From contig JAQFVV010012397.1 of the NCBI GenBank assembly GCA_028023455.1, positions 2,225,501 through 2,289,500 on the forward strand: 64,000 bases of DNA, given 5' to 3'. A program made the translations under genes and the position numbers. Under the pieces are notes generated by a model. That model saw only the letters and a list, made by a program, of their open reading frames with translations, had not been told where the DNA came from and ran no database searches. The stretch comes from Epiperipatus broadwayi (taxonomy: Eukaryota > Onychophora > Udeonychophora > Euonychophora > Peripatidae). This document shows, one piece after another, positions 28,101-43,100 of the stretch (positions within the stretch are counted from its first letter, which is position 1; each line of letters starts with the position of its first letter).

Positions 28101-31100
28101 ATTTAAAAATTCTCTTCAAATTTATGAATCTTAAGCAAAAACCACTACACTTCAGAATAATTAAGCTAGTGTAAAAAGACATTCTAAACCAGTAGTAGCG
28201 AATCTTTTTATGTATGCATGCCAAAAATTTCCAAAAAAATATGGAGTAATTGGCATGCCGTACAATTACTAAAATCAAAATATATACAACTTAATTATTG
28301 CAAATTTTTAAAAGTTTATAAAACAAGAAAATAATAATACTAATTTGTTTATTTCCAAATTTCACAGCTATACAAAATTCTTAATAATAATAATGGTTGT
28401 TTTATAATAGCGTGTTGAAACCGCCGGAGAGCATGATTTGTTTGTAAACAAAGATAAATATAATGTTGCCGAGGCCACTGGGTTTGTTTATCACATTTAA
28501 AAGTAATATATCAAATAAATTTTTTAACACAAAAAATGCAGAAATCAAAAAATTGAATTTAAAAAAAGTACTTAATTTTTTTTATTTTTTTCATTACTTA
28601 TATTTTTTTGGGCCGGGGTTTTTTTGTATGTATTTTTTAATTTTGTTTATCACATTTAAAAGTACTATCAAATCAATTTTGAACCAAAAAAAAGTACATA
28701 AAATTGATTTTAAAAAGTAGTTACTTTTTATTCTTCTCATTACTTACATTTGCGGTTGGGTATTCTACGAAATCAGCTTTTTTTTTTTATAAATTACAAA
28801 TAAATAGATTTCCATTTAACGGTAACATTTAAAACAAAAAGTCAAACTTTGGGAAGGGGGGGGTATTACAATTCCTAACAAAACGGAACGCAACTCGAAG
28901 GTTGATCAAGTTTTTACCGTAATTACCAAAAACAAAATATATACGGCAATTAAAATCAACTTTTAGGGCTCTTCAGGAACGCCACGCATGCAGCTTCAAG
29001 CTCTTTTGTTTGATAACCCTTCCAGCAGTCAGAGAACTTTGATATTCGGAAACTTTCCTATTTCAGACATTTGATGAAGCTCGCAGTTATTCTCGCAGAA
29101 ACGTAACTTAGAGCGTGATTTCATCCAAATCGCACTTGCACCTACACTTGCCGAATTTTTTGAGCAGGAAATGTGGGCTAGGGAAGCATGAGACTCTGCT
29201 CATAATTGTTAGTAGACATTCATAAAACATAGGAGATAGAGGGGGAGGTTGTCTTAATGAATATTAAAATAGTTTTGACAATCGGAATTCCAGCCACCCT
29301 CACACAATACTGTAGCCAAAAGTGAAATGTGATCACACATCAAAAATGCTTACCCCCAAATCTGAACTGTAAGCTGACACGATAGCTTCTGCGGCAGATT
29401 AAATGTCATGTTTCTGTGCATTAGCATAGAAATAGACACAGCCACCCCATACAACGGACTATTTCTAGGCTTACACATTAGAAATAGAATGTTCGACAGT
29501 GGTATGTCGCCTAAACGGCATATTTCTGTGTGCTAACATAGAAATAATGCCCTCCAATGGTTTCAACATGCTATTATATAACAACCATAATAATAATTAA
29601 ACAAAATGTCTAAATAAGCTAAATATAAGTGAATGATATTTATTTAGAAGACCACAACTTGAATGAAGCTTAATAGTAAAAAATAAAAAGCAATTAAAAC
29701 GAAATTTTGAAAATAAACATATAAAATCAACATAAATCATGCTGTCTTTAATCAAATTTATTTCAGAAAACAATGACTCACATGCATATGTAGAGGAGAA
29801 AATTGATAATATAGCAGTTGTCAATTTTTTTAAACAGTTAAATGTTTCATGAATAGCATTCCAGGCTATCAATAGTTCTTCAGCATTCTTTTTAATTATG
29901 AACCAATAGTTGATCATTTTCAATTGTTTCTAACATTTTTTAAATCGATAAATCTTTGTTTCCATATAGAGATGGATTGAAAATCGACTAATTGTATTTT
30001 TATATCTTCCAAATTAAGCCATTCGAAAATTTCTAAATTGAAACTATTCATTGATATAGGGTTTGGGTATAAAATTTTGATGTTTCTGCAAATTATCTGA
30101 ACTATGTAAATCTTGAAGAAAATTTGTCAATTATCAATTGAATAATAGTACAAAACTCTTGTGTCAATTTTCTTTGATCTGGCTTCTCATGAGATTCTAA
30201 ATCAGTCAATATTTTTTTTTTATATTTGGAAAATATTTGAAGGTGTAAGAAATAACATTGCAGTTGAAAAATTGTAATTTAGTTTCATATGCTTTGATCA
30301 AATCAAACAAGACCATAACTATCTTATTATAAGCTTGCAGTTTCACATTTAATTCATTTAAATGTGAACACATATCAGTGATAAACATTAATTTTGAAAG
30401 CAATTAAACATCCATTAATTGATTATATGTTTCAATGATTTTCTTCTTACATAAAAAAAGTTTAATTTCATCTAAACTCTCACCAAATCTTTGAAGAACT
30501 TGACTTTACCATCGAATGTTGCTGTACATAAGAAAACCATTGTATACTGACTTTACCTCATTCATTAAGATTTAAAATGTTCGTTTATTTAGAGTGTCTG
30601 CAGATATAAAATTGACTAAATTTTGTCACAACATTCATAACATCATTCAGTGGCTTAAAGCTGACCTTCAGTGTATAAACCTGCTGTTGTATAAGGAATT
30701 AAAAATCATAATTGAATGTCCAATATGGACAGTAAATTAACTATGAAAACCATTTTCTTTTCCAGTCATACTTTGAATACCATCTGTAGTTACTGATACA
30801 ATTTTGCCAATCTCTATTTTTTTTTCAGCTAATACATTTGAAACTTCGTTGCAAATATCTATTCTTTTTGTTATTATTACTATTGAGGTTAAACCGATCA
30901 ATTCTTTTTAGATAACATTCCTGACATAGTAGCAAATACAAATAGCTAAACAAGCTGATCCATTTATGTCCATACTTTCATTTAGGCAGAGAAAAATTAA
31001 ACTAAAAATATTTTGTCTTTTTTTTGTTGGTAAGTTATGTTGTTGGCCATTTGCAAAAGTCTTTCTTTAACTATATTACTAGCTAAAATTAAATCTTTTA

Positions 31101-34100
31101 TTTTTGAATATTTTTTTGTTTTCAAAATCTTCAAAAAAAACTAGTACACATTTCATCCATGCTTCTTTCATATATTCCCCATCAGTAAAAGGTATCCCAT
31201 GTTTGACAATTACATTTGAGATTTAAAAAACTGGTGGCAGTTTTATTTGAATGATTTTCCCTAAATTTCATTAAAAATCTTGTTTGAAAATCTATATTTT
31301 TAAGTGCTCGGGCAATATATTCTAATTGTTTGTCTTTTATTTTTTTCAAGGAATGATTTATGATTGGTCTCATAATATCATCTTACTGATGACATTCTCA
31401 ACACAGCTATTCCTGAATGCAAAACATACTGTCTTGTTGCCTTTGTTAATCATTCCATACTCATCAGTCCACCAATTTTGGCATTCTCTACAGCTTTATA
31501 ATATTTGTTTTTATTATTTTCACTAATCATATTAATAAAATGGTAACAAAATTATTTAAAAGTAGAATTAAATGAACTTAAAGAATTTTATAAATCAAAG
31601 TTTTATTATATGTAATATTATTATTTTTATATTTCACTTTTATAGCAAAACCTCATGCAAAAGAAAACCCACATCATCAGCTTAACTATATTTATATTGC
31701 TTACCAACTATATTGATATTTAAATTATTTTTGATGACGTTGATCATGTAATGCATTACTTCATTTGCGATTTCGATTACTTTAAAAAATCAACGGCATT
31801 AACTAAGTTTAGACCAAAAAAGATTATGACGGAAAAACATTTTACTTTACAATTTGACAAGATTAACACCAAAGAGTTAGAAAAATATTTGACTGAGTTT
31901 ACTTCTTAGTTTTATTAGAATCATTTGACAGGTTTATAGAATATGAAACCATTTTATTTGATTTATGTATCATTTCCACGCATATATGTATAAATTATTA
32001 TTTTAATTTAGTGTTTCTCATCAGAGTTCAATTGTAAATTGAATTTTAATATAATACTATATTTATTTATTTCACCTTTAATTTATAGTAAATTTTTATT
32101 AATGCAGATTTTAGCAACAATGAAAAAATTGAATAATTTATTTTAAAAGTGTAGAAAATTATGATCTGTAAATAGTTTGCATGCCAGTAAAAAGTTCATA
32201 CATGCCATGACATTTGCGATGCACTGTGGCTTCTTCTTTTTCGAATTCTGGAATCTCTCCGCCACTATGCCAAGAGAAACCTGAGAGCCACCTTATCTTC
32301 CCTTTCATCCTCAGCTAATAAGTTTTTCCCATATTCTTCTCTATCTTGCTCCATCCCATTTCCACGATATAAACTTTGTCAACTCCATGGCCTTTATTAT
32401 ATCTAAATCCTTCTTATTTTTTCCCAAACCCAGCATAAAAACCAAGAACCCACCCTCTCTACAATCACTTTGTTTATATTTATTATTCCATAACATTATT
32501 TATACTATTTCTGCTTGCAGGCATTCAATTAACAGGTGCTTAATATTTTTTTATGCTTTCCCTACATATCTTGCAGACTAAATCACCCATATTTTTCCAT
32601 TTATGTGTATATTTTCTTGTGGCTAAAGATCCTGATAGAGCCTTAAACAGTAAACTACTTTCCTTGCTATTATCATAAATTAACTCACACCCAATATTCT
32701 GTTTATTTCTATATATATTTAAACTTTTTAATCTCCATACTAGTTCTCCATTTCTCCAACTTCCTATTTTTTATTAATGCAACTATTCTATCCCATTCCT
32801 TGCCACTATAACATCCAACAATTCTAACATAATCATCCCATCTTTTGTATAAGTATACTGACATAAATTCTTTATCCAAATCTTCTGCATACCATAATAT
32901 TTTCTCACCCATCTTGTTGCATGTCCTTTACTCATAAGCCAATTAAATACTATTTTGGCTATTTTCTTACAATCCATAAATTGCAATCTACTGAACATTT
33001 TCATTTTGTTTTTCGCATCTCTCATATAAAATCTTTACTATTCCATCTCCCCTTGAATTGCTTCCTTTGCCATCCACACATTTGCATCTAATGCATGTCT
33101 TCCTACTCCTCTTTGTATTTTTTCTAAGTAATTTAACACCTCTTTACTAACACAATGTATTGTTTCCATATGTTAACTCTGCTACTTCTCTCCCATACAA
33201 TTCTAGCTACATCATATTTATTATATGAAAACACTGTTAGTTTCTTTATCAATCTCTTTTCTTTGCTTCATTTACCCCCCCCCCCCCATTTATCCAAACA
33301 ATTTCTCTGATTACTTGAGATGATTCACAAATAGTTGTATCTTTTTTCATCACATTTAACTTTATATCTCCCAATAAAAAAATTTTCTCTTCTCTTTCCC
33401 CAGTATTAATTATCATTACTTTTGATTTTTCTTCACTAAATTTATTTCCCATTACTTCATCCACCCTTGTGCATGTCTTCAGCATAATTTCCATTTCTTT
33501 CTATTTTCTGTGCACAAGAAGACATCATCCGCAAATAAAAGACCTGATAATGTGTATACTTCCTAAACTATATATCTAGAGGCGTCTTCTGTTGTTAGAT
33601 GTTGACTATGCCTGCGGATCTATTTTGTCTATCACAATATATGAATAATCTATATTTTATTAATAGCTTCTTAAGTTTAATTTTTTAATAAAGGAATACT
33701 CATTTTTTAATATCATTCAAAATAGGAAGATAATCTAATAGTTTACAACTACATTTTTTATTGTAAATAAAATTAAATTCTTTTAAAAATTTAGTGCATA
33801 TTTGTGCGTACTTGCACACATATTCAAATTCTCTCTGTATTAAACAGCATTTGATATAACATGCTTTGATTTTGTTAGTACTATTAAGATTGATAAGAAA
33901 AAAAAATTTTTTTTTTGATACATGTCCTAGTGCAGATAATTATTTTATCTTTTTATATATATATAAGTATATGAGGTCATGTGATAATTATTTATTTTAA
34001 TTAATATTTGAACTGCCCTCTAACTGCAATGTTCAATAACTTTTTGCAGTTGGAAAATGATTATTTCTTACTGTATTTTAGATTTTTTATACATAGTTAT

Positions 34101-37100
34101 TTAGAATAACAGCAGCCAGAAAACTTTAAATCAGCCTATTTATTTAATATAAATTGCTTTTGAAAAGATTGATAATTTTGTAGAATAGAAATGTTTGACT
34201 CATTTTTAAAACTAATAATCACATATTTTATACATAATGATAAATAGTACTTTTATATGGAATAAATAAAATATCATGTAATATTTGTTGTTCTGAATAA
34301 CTTATATAAAAAGATTTAATTTGCAGTAAAAAATGATTTTTTTCCTACTGTAGTAAATTATAAAACATGTCAGCTTGTGAGCAGTGGTTCAAATACTAAT
34401 TAAAATAGAATTGGTAATTATCACATCACATCTGATTATTCATTTTAGATTTTTAAAAGTGAGACAACTTTATAAAATTATTATTAGTCCTTTCAAAAAC
34501 ATCATAAATTAAAATATATAGACTGAATTAAGATTGTCATCTGGTTGTCTGAATGTCTACTTTTTAAAAAGACGTAAAATGCAATAGAAATTATTATTTT
34601 CCTACTAAAAAAAGTTATTGAATATTGCAGACAGAAGGCAATTCAAATATTAATAAAAATAGCACAAGTAGTCATGATATGATATTATATTTTTTCAATA
34701 TAAATTTAAAATTTATCATTATATATGTATTGTTTATGAATATATAATTTATTTAAAGGTACAAATGGCTGTAAATAGATCATGTCAAGTGCTGTGCAAT
34801 AAATCTAATGGACCAGATGCTATATCTGTTGACGATTCAAAACTTATCGCAGAACGTGTAAGGCAGGGTTATAGTGTACACTTGTAAGTTATTTTTAATA
34901 AATAAGTTATATGTTCATTGTTTTTGTTTTGTTAATGTTATTGATTACATATATTTTTTTTTTTTAAGAATGTTTTTTTAGAAGTTTTTCTAGAAAAATG
35001 TGATTTATATATATATTAATGAATTAAATGGAAAATAAACATTATCAGAAAAATTTTATTTCTTGTTAAGTTAGTAATTTAAAGGCATATTTAAATATTA
35101 ACATAATTTTCATGGTTTGCCTTTAATTAAGATAGTAATAACACCTCTCTCAATTCCAAAAGAAATATAATCATTGAATAAGACTAGTGTAATCAGATCA
35201 AGTCAGTGTTTTCGAATTATTCATCATTAATTTTTTTTTTATCAGTCTGATCCACTATCATAATTATAGCAATTAAACAATTTCTTACATTATTATTATA
35301 GCCTCTGTAATATGTGCTGCATCCTGCAAACCTGATTTGTAATTGTCACAAACCATTTCACTTTGAAAACTTATTAAAATCTTGGAGATAGTTGTCATTT
35401 GATTCAATGATTCTGAGTATTAGCATCACCAGAACACTGCAATTGAGCAAATCTAGACCAATTCATCAAAGAAACATTTGAAGACAGTTTTGCTAGAGAA
35501 GAGATAGTATATATCAATATATATATATATATAATTATTGACAAATATAGAATTGTAGTTGCAGTATTTGAATGGCAAATGGCCAGATAGTAGCAATAGA
35601 TATTCTTTAAGAGGTCACTTGTAATTTTGAGAGGAAAGCAGATAGATACACTAAATAAAAAATTTCTGATATTGGAATAGCTAATTCAAAATATTTAGTC
35701 CCTTTTTTTCTTCTTAGTAGGCATTTTTATTCTATCTTGTAAGATTTTCTTATTGTTAGTCATGGGACCATATAGTTCTAGATTAGCTTTGAAAGGTTTA
35801 TTTAATATATTTATCTTTCTAGGAAATTATTGGCTGAATTAAAATGGTTTAATGTAGAAAATTTATTTTGTTTTTTTAGGGAGTTATAGGAGTTTTTTTA
35901 TATATTTTTGCATCTTCATTGCTTGTTTGTTTTGTTTTTGTTTTTTTGAAAAGTCCTGAATTTTTTTGTGGGTTTCTGAAGTTTTTGATTAACTGGGTAA
36001 TTGCATTCATCTTTCTTTTCTGGAGAATCCTGACAACTCTATTGTGTATTGGTGAAGTGTTTGATCAAAAATCCAACCTTTTCAATATTTTCATCTTTTC
36101 CTATTTATGCTCTTTTTCAGTCTTCAAAGGATTTTTGAGTTATAGCATAGAAAGCAGATGAAAATCAATCTTGTTTTTTTTCTTCTTCAATATTTCAAGT
36201 CGTTTGATCCATTCATCATCATCATCATTATCAATCCACTGCAGGATGAAGGTCTCTCCAAGTTTAATCCATCTTCTCCGATCTTTAGCTTCTCTTCTCC
36301 ACATCACCCCTGCACACTTTCTTATTTCATCCATCCATCTCACATGTGGTCTCTTTCTGGGTCTTTTACAATCTCTTGGAATCCAGTTTAAAATTTCAAT
36401 TGTCCGTCTATTATTATCTCTTCTAACAATATGTCCAGCCCAACTCCACTTCAATCTTTTAATTTTTTCAATGAGGTCAGTAACACCTGTTTGTTCTCTT
36501 ACCCATACATTGCGTTTACGATCTCTTCTTGTTACTCCCAACATACATCTCTCCATACTTCTTTGAGGGGTCTGGAGTCTCTGAATTGCTCTTCTATTAA
36601 GTGTCCAAGTAAGAACTGGTAAAACACATTTGTTAAAAACCTTCCTTTTCAAACACATAGGCATATTTCCTTTTAGTATCAAGTTATTTCTACCAAAAGC
36701 ACTCCAACCAAGTTTAATTCTATGATTAATTTCCTCCATTATGTTTCCATCTGTATTAATAATCTGACCAAGGTATTTGTAACTGTTAACTTCTTCTAAT
36801 TCATCATAATCAATCTTTATTTTCATATTTTGAGCAAATCGATTAAACATTACTTTAGTCTTTTTAACATTTATCTTTAGTCCTACTTTCCTACTTTCAT
36901 CTGATAATTCCTGCAACATTTCCTGCAGATCTGGAGCATTATTTGCAAAAACAACTACATCATCTGCGAAATCTAAATGACTTAAATAATCACCATTTAC
37001 TTTCACTCCTTTAGTTTCCGATTTTAATCCACAAAATACTTCATGCAGCACTGCTGTAAAAAGTTTTGGAGATATGGAGTCACCTTGTCTTACACCTTTC

Positions 37101-40100
37101 TCAATGTTGACTTTCCCAGTGTCATTATGTAATCTAATTGTTGCTGTTGCATTTTTATAAATATTCTTTAAAATATGACAATATCCTGGATCTATACCTT
37201 GATGATCTAATGCTTTAATCACTGAAGAAATGTTTATAGAATCAAATGCCTTTTCATAATCTACAAATCCTAAGCATAATGGCAACTCATATTCATTTGT
37301 CCTTTCTATAACTTCTATCAATACCTGGATATGATCTACTGTATTAAAACCACTTTTAAATCCGGCTTGTTCTCTTGGTTGGTGGAAATCCAATGTTCTC
37401 TGTAGACGAGTAGTAATTATCTTGGTAAAAATTTTATATAAAACTGATAAAAGGCTGATAGGTCCGTAATTTCTAATATCTTCTTTATCACCTTTTTTAA
37501 ATATTAATATTATTACTGCATTCTTCCAATCATCCGGTACATCTTTATCATTTAGACATTTGGTATATAACTTTGCTAAATTTTTTTCTATTTCTTCACC
37601 TGCTTCTTTTAATATATCAATTATAATTCCATCATTACCTGGAGCCTTTCCTTTCTTCATACATTTAATTGCATGTCTCACTTCTTCATTTAAAATTCTG
37701 GGCAATTTGGAAGATGTAATAGATATAGGAGGTACTTGTTCTTTATTACTATATAATTCTTGATAAAAATCTTCTACCAATTTCATGATGTCATCTCTCC
37801 TTTTAGTAATAATTCCATCTTTTTTTCTTATTGCAGATATAAATTTCCTACCAATACCAAAATGTTGTTTTACATTCTTAAGACTTTTATTTTCTTCTAT
37901 AGCTTTCCTTGCTAGTTCACAGTTATACTTTCTTATATCATTTTCAACTCTTTTCCACACCATTTTACAAAATTCGAGATATTCAATTCTTTTTAATGCA
38001 TCATTTTTGTATATCTTCATATTCCTTCTTTTCTTCATAAATTCTCTAGTTTCAGTAGAAATTTTATTGGTCAATTGCTGTTTTTTTCTACCAGCTATCT
38101 TTGTTGCAGTTTTCAAAAGCGTATCAGTTATTTTCATATTAATTTCATTCAAATCTGAATCATGTTCAAAATCTACTAATACTTGAAACCTATTTGTAAG
38201 TTCTAATTTAAATTCATTAGAATGTTTCTGAAGATTAGGAATATCAACTGTAAATATTGTTTTCCTTAATAATTTTTGTCTCTCTAGTTTTACATTAACA
38301 CGTCGTATCTTACAACTTACTAATCGATGATCACTTCCTGTGTTAAATTTATTAAGAACATTACAATCTTGAAATATGTATTTCCTGTTAGTCAAAATAT
38401 AATCCAATTCTGCTGTACCTTCATTTGGATGCTTCCATGTCCATTTCCTTTTAACATTTTTCTCAAAAAAAGAATTCATAATATAAAGTTTTTCTTTTTC
38501 TGCAAACTCCACAAGTCTATGTCCTCTCTCATTTCTATTACCATAACCAAAATTACCCACAGCACTTTCATTTTTATACCAATTCTAGCATTAAAGTCTT
38601 CCATAACAATTTTAAAATGGTATTTACTCTGATCAAAAGCCTTTTGTACATCCATATAAAAATCTTCTACTACTTCATCACTATGAGAACTTGTTGGGGC
38701 ATAAACCTGAATTATCTGCATTTGGTTTCTGCTATTAAGTTGTATAACTAATCTTGCCACTCTGTCCGATACACCATCAATCTCCACAATATTGTTCTTC
38801 CACTTTTTATTTATAATGAATCCTACTCCACTTGTATTTCCAATATTTGTGCCTTTATAATGGAGTATATGTCCACTTTTTAAATCAATTGTCTCTTCAC
38901 CTTTTCTTCTAACTTCACAAAGTCCAATAATGTCCCATTTAATATAAGAGAGTTCTTCTTCTAATTCTTGCAATCTTCCTTCACTTGAAAGTGATCTGCA
39001 GTTGTAAGTACCTAAATAAAAAGTCGTCATCAAATGGCAGCCTGGGTCCGCAATCAGGGGATCCATTATGCTGATAATAATAATAATAATAATAATAATG
39101 GTTAGTTTGATTTCAGGCAAAATTGAAAGTCATGCAGAAATAAAAATTATGTTGTGCAAAATTATTTTTAAGATATTGATAAAGTGCTCATTCATTAGAT
39201 ATCATAAAATATGGAGATTAATAAATTCGCAATTGAGATAAAACAATTTCTTATAATGTTTAATAATTATCAGAGAACTAATCAGTTATTCAGTGTTCAT
39301 TTCATTTTGAGTAGATAATATTGCAGTTGGATAATAACTGATTAATTTATTAGTCAATATTTGTTGTACAATATACTCTAACATTTTGGTAATGTTAATT
39401 TTTCTAATGTGTATACTGTTTCATGATCTTTCAACTTATTTGTTTGGTAGATAATAGTTTTTTTTTTTTAATACCAATTTGTTATTAGCTAAAAGTGATT
39501 ATTTGCATTTAGCAATCGTTTAATCCACACTGCTTTTTTTTTTTATCACCATCTGCTTTTTCTTCACTAACCAATCTGTTTTTAATCAATTTTGCATATA
39601 TTTATTGAAATTCTTAGCTTCATTTGGTTAATAAATATAAATTGTAGTAGTTATTTTATTTATATGTTTGATCATTTAGATTTTTTTTAAAGAAGTTACT
39701 TAGAATCATAAATAATTTGTAGATGATTTAGATAGAAGATAAATCCATTCTCGACTATATTAAGTCTGTCCTTCATTTATGCTATTTTGTGCATAAATTA
39801 GACAGTCATGAAGTATGTGATTGTGGATGGTATTGAATATGATGATGAGTCTTCAATAATTTTTTGAAAGATCAAATCCAGCTATGGAAAAAGGAATTTA
39901 AATTTGTTGCTTTACAAGAATCTCATTTTTTGAATCATTAATTTTTTGATGATATCTAAAAAAGAGATTTTAAGTATTGTGTAAATGATGAAACTATATC
40001 ATAAATTAGTTAGATGGATGATGACCTTTCTGCAACCTACTGCAGCTATTGGCATTTATATATGAAACCAATATTCTTCACTTGGAAATAAAACCATTTT

Positions 40101-43100
40101 ATGATGATGTCCTATTAATAAGAAAACAGCAAAATATGAAATAACACAACAAAAAGATAATACAATTAGATTCTTTTGCAGTTGTTACATTTATAAAATT
40201 TCAAATGTAGCTTAGAGCATTAATCATTTGGTAGCACTTATATGCTTGCTCTTTTTCAGTTTAAGATGGAAAGATATAAGGAAAGAATAAACAAAAATCA
40301 TGAAAGTTATACTGAAAAATAAGCAAAAATGATATGGTGATTAATATTATTGATTTTAATTCCTGAAATCAATTGTATATCTTTTGTGAAAAATAATTTT
40401 TATAGTAATGCAGAACATTGAATTTATGCATTTAGCAGCTAAAATTTTAAGAAAAAATTAATAGCTAGGAAAGTGAAAATATTCATTTTTCAATAAACTT
40501 TTATTTGTCATTCTACACTAGTGATTTATTGAATTTTAGGACTGTTATTTAGAAATACCTTGGATATATAAAGAGTATCAAGATAACCAGTAAATCTAAA
40601 AAGCTAGCATTCAGCACAGTTTTACTTTTTCCAAATGGAAGTCAAACTTAATTGACTTCATTCTAGCCGATAGATTAATTAGGGTTGCCATAGTTAACCC
40701 ACATTCAGAAGATAATGATTATTAAAAGATCAAATATTGAAGATAAACAAAAAAAAAAAAAAAGTTTGATAATGTTTTAAAATTTACAGAGGTTTACTAG
40801 TATATTCAATTATTAATTGTATTTGTGAACATTATTTTGGGTTGCTTATGAAACAAGCATAAGATCTTGCTACACATGACTTGTGTAGAATATCTACATT
40901 ATTATTAATTAGGATAATTAATACTTATACCAATTTGGGGATTTATTTCTATTTCTTTGCAAATTGAAAAAGTTCTATCATATCAAAGTTTCTCCTCAAA
41001 ATAAAGAGGGGAAATAAGTGCATTTATTGTATAGCTAAAGTAAATTATCTTATTTCTTTTGAATTTTCTGAATTTTTGCAGAGCAACTGTTTGTGAACAT
41101 AATAACTTGTAACATTTTACTGTAGATTTGAAGTATTGATACCATTATTATCGTTGAAAAGTATTTTTTATTTGTGATTATATGTAAAGAAGTGGAATTA
41201 TTATAAATTCCATTAGTTTTATTATTCTGTTTAAATGTAAATGTTTGATAAGTACCAAATGTTTTTATCATATGTTTATGAAAGTGTTCGATAATTTGAA
41301 CTTTATTCTGTAAAAATGTGTTTGACACCTGCCGCTTTAGCAGGTTAGCTTTTCTCCATATTCTGATCATTTTAGTAATATGAAGGCAGAGTAGGAATAC
41401 ATGTTGGAGAATTTCTGATGTTTTTTTGTGAGCTCTAAATTGGATCTTTTTTCATTTTATTAAACAGCTGGTCTTAGTGGAAGAAATTTTATCTTTGACC
41501 ATTGGTATCATTTATTAATTGGGCTGGATTTTATTTGATTTAAATAGTTATTAATTTGTTACTTAGTATTGCCATGTTTGTATTGTGTTTTATAAGAACT
41601 ATTGTGTTTTTTCTTATTACTATTATTATTGTTTTTATCACAAATATAACATTTTTTACGTCATATAGTCTGTATACGAATAAAACTAGATATATTTATT
41701 TGTTTTAATATGTTTGTAACATTAACTTTATGTAATTGACTTATCTGTAAATGTTGTAGGTATATTTAATATTATTTTATCTATCTATATATAATATTTA
41801 AATACAAGTATATGGTCTATACTGAACTTAATGTAATTAGAAGGGATATAAACTCAGATTTTTCAATCTCCCTACAATTATCTACTCCATCTTATACAAT
41901 CGATACAGATGGCCACATACATGTGAAAAAAATAAATAATCTCCAATATACATAGCTCATGCTGAAGCAGCACTCATCAGTTGTGTCAAAGTGACTTAAA
42001 ATCAACATGGCTATGATAATAATATTGGCATCAACAAGGGCTTTGAGCATTCCATCATCAGATTTTCAATGCTATGGATGGCTGAAGAGGTGGAGGGTGG
42101 AGAAAATGGAAGCTTGTCCGTTAAAGTTTGAAGATTTGCCATCCTTATTTTAAATTGAGCACTTATTATATATATGTATGGGAGATGGTGAACTGGATCA
42201 ACTGATGAGTGCTGGTTCGGTATAAAATACATATATGGGAAGTTATTTATTGTTTTCACATGTATGTTGTCATCAGTGGCGTGTGACTTTTTTAGGATCG
42301 GTAGCACAACTACACAATCTCTTTTTTTAATAATGTTTTTATATTACTTTCCACAACAATTTTTATGTAATAGCTAATATATACATATTACGTATATCTA
42401 GAAAAATCTGGAACTCTTATCTGTTAATCAGACCATGATTAGTTTAAATATAGATAATACATTATCAATATATTTTTATCTTGCAAATGCTTTTAAAGCA
42501 TTCTTAAGTTTTAACTATAAATTAGATTTTAGCATTGTGTGAACTTCTTATAATTAACCAATAATGCATTGGTCAAACTCATTCCTTGCCGTATATAAAA
42601 ACAATTCAACTGTTGGTAAAAAAATTGAAGGTCACTAGAAATTCCATATGAAAAAAAAAGTTTGAATAGTTCGTTCTTCCTTTTTTATGTTTAGCAAAAT
42701 AGTTGAAATTTTTTTTTTTTTTACATTTTGCAAAATAGCTTTTATACACTAATGTATTTATTATTCTTACTACAGTATTGAATGTGCAACTTGTTGGATC
42801 GATTTTGTGGGCTGAATATATACATATTTTAGTGAATTTTTCTACAGAAGCATTCATTCTGTTCAATACATGGATGCTTCTTCCCTAGTAGTCATGTGTA
42901 TTGGTTATATAAGATGGAGTGGATAGCTGTAATGATCTTGAAAAGTCCGAGTTCAAATTCCTTCTAATAACTATATATATATTTTTCCGTTATAAAAGCA
43001 TTATAAAAAAAAATCCATGGCTCAATGAAATAAAAATGAATGTTTATTTAAAATTCAGTTTTATTTCACTATCGATTTAATTATTTTCTAAGCTTTTCAT

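Larger units (their letters stand above)
28190..32226 (-). mobile_element. hAT-superfamily DNA transposon relic with degraded transposase
   Basis: Minus-strand fragments in order match a hAT transposase of the GTF2IRD2/ZBED-like kind. First comes a BED-side stretch with an HYETxHKSL-like remnant (about 31370-31500). Then [15 protein letters not shown] near 30380 matches the conserved TdLtSHLNeLNlkLQ block. Last, [18 protein letters not shown] near 29740-29800 is the C-terminal dimerisation motif. Stops and frameshifts interrupt every part. CAGTAGTAGCGAATC at 28190 and CAGTGCATCGCAAAT (reverse complement ending at 32226) are possible TIRs, but the flanking 8-mers do not match, so the ends are provisional. 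A second element is nested at 28383-29598. Confidence 0.7.
36140..39120 (-). mobile_element. Nearly complete RTE-clade (CFDP2-like) non-LTR retrotransposon
   Basis: About 2.95 kb on the minus strand. The 5' end lies near an AAT microsatellite (about 39072-39100). The 3' end holds a short TGA-type repeat (about 36213-36230), typical of RTE elements. The order is endonuclease, reverse transcriptase, C-terminal domain. The open frames are long (214 and 806 codons) and overlap at 38476-38560 in different frames. One small indel therefore splits an otherwise nearly intact ORF, which suggests recent insertion. Relics of the same family are at 7325-9017, 21084-21301 and 23901-24115. Confidence 0.9.

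Noticed and set aside
28182-32234. 8-bp target duplication for the hAT relic
   Set aside because: ttctaaac on the left and tggcttct on the right do not match, so the ends are not confirmed.
36158-38632. Several plus-strand open frames opposite the RTE element
   Set aside because: They are antisense shadows of the minus-strand LINE frame and have no independent motif.
41050-41370. 106-codon minus-strand frame
   Set aside because: Composition is that of AT-rich random translation, no motif, no splice or start context.
42011-42307. 98-codon minus-strand frame
   Set aside because: It overlaps the inverted repeat pair at 41941-42245 and has no recognisable domain.
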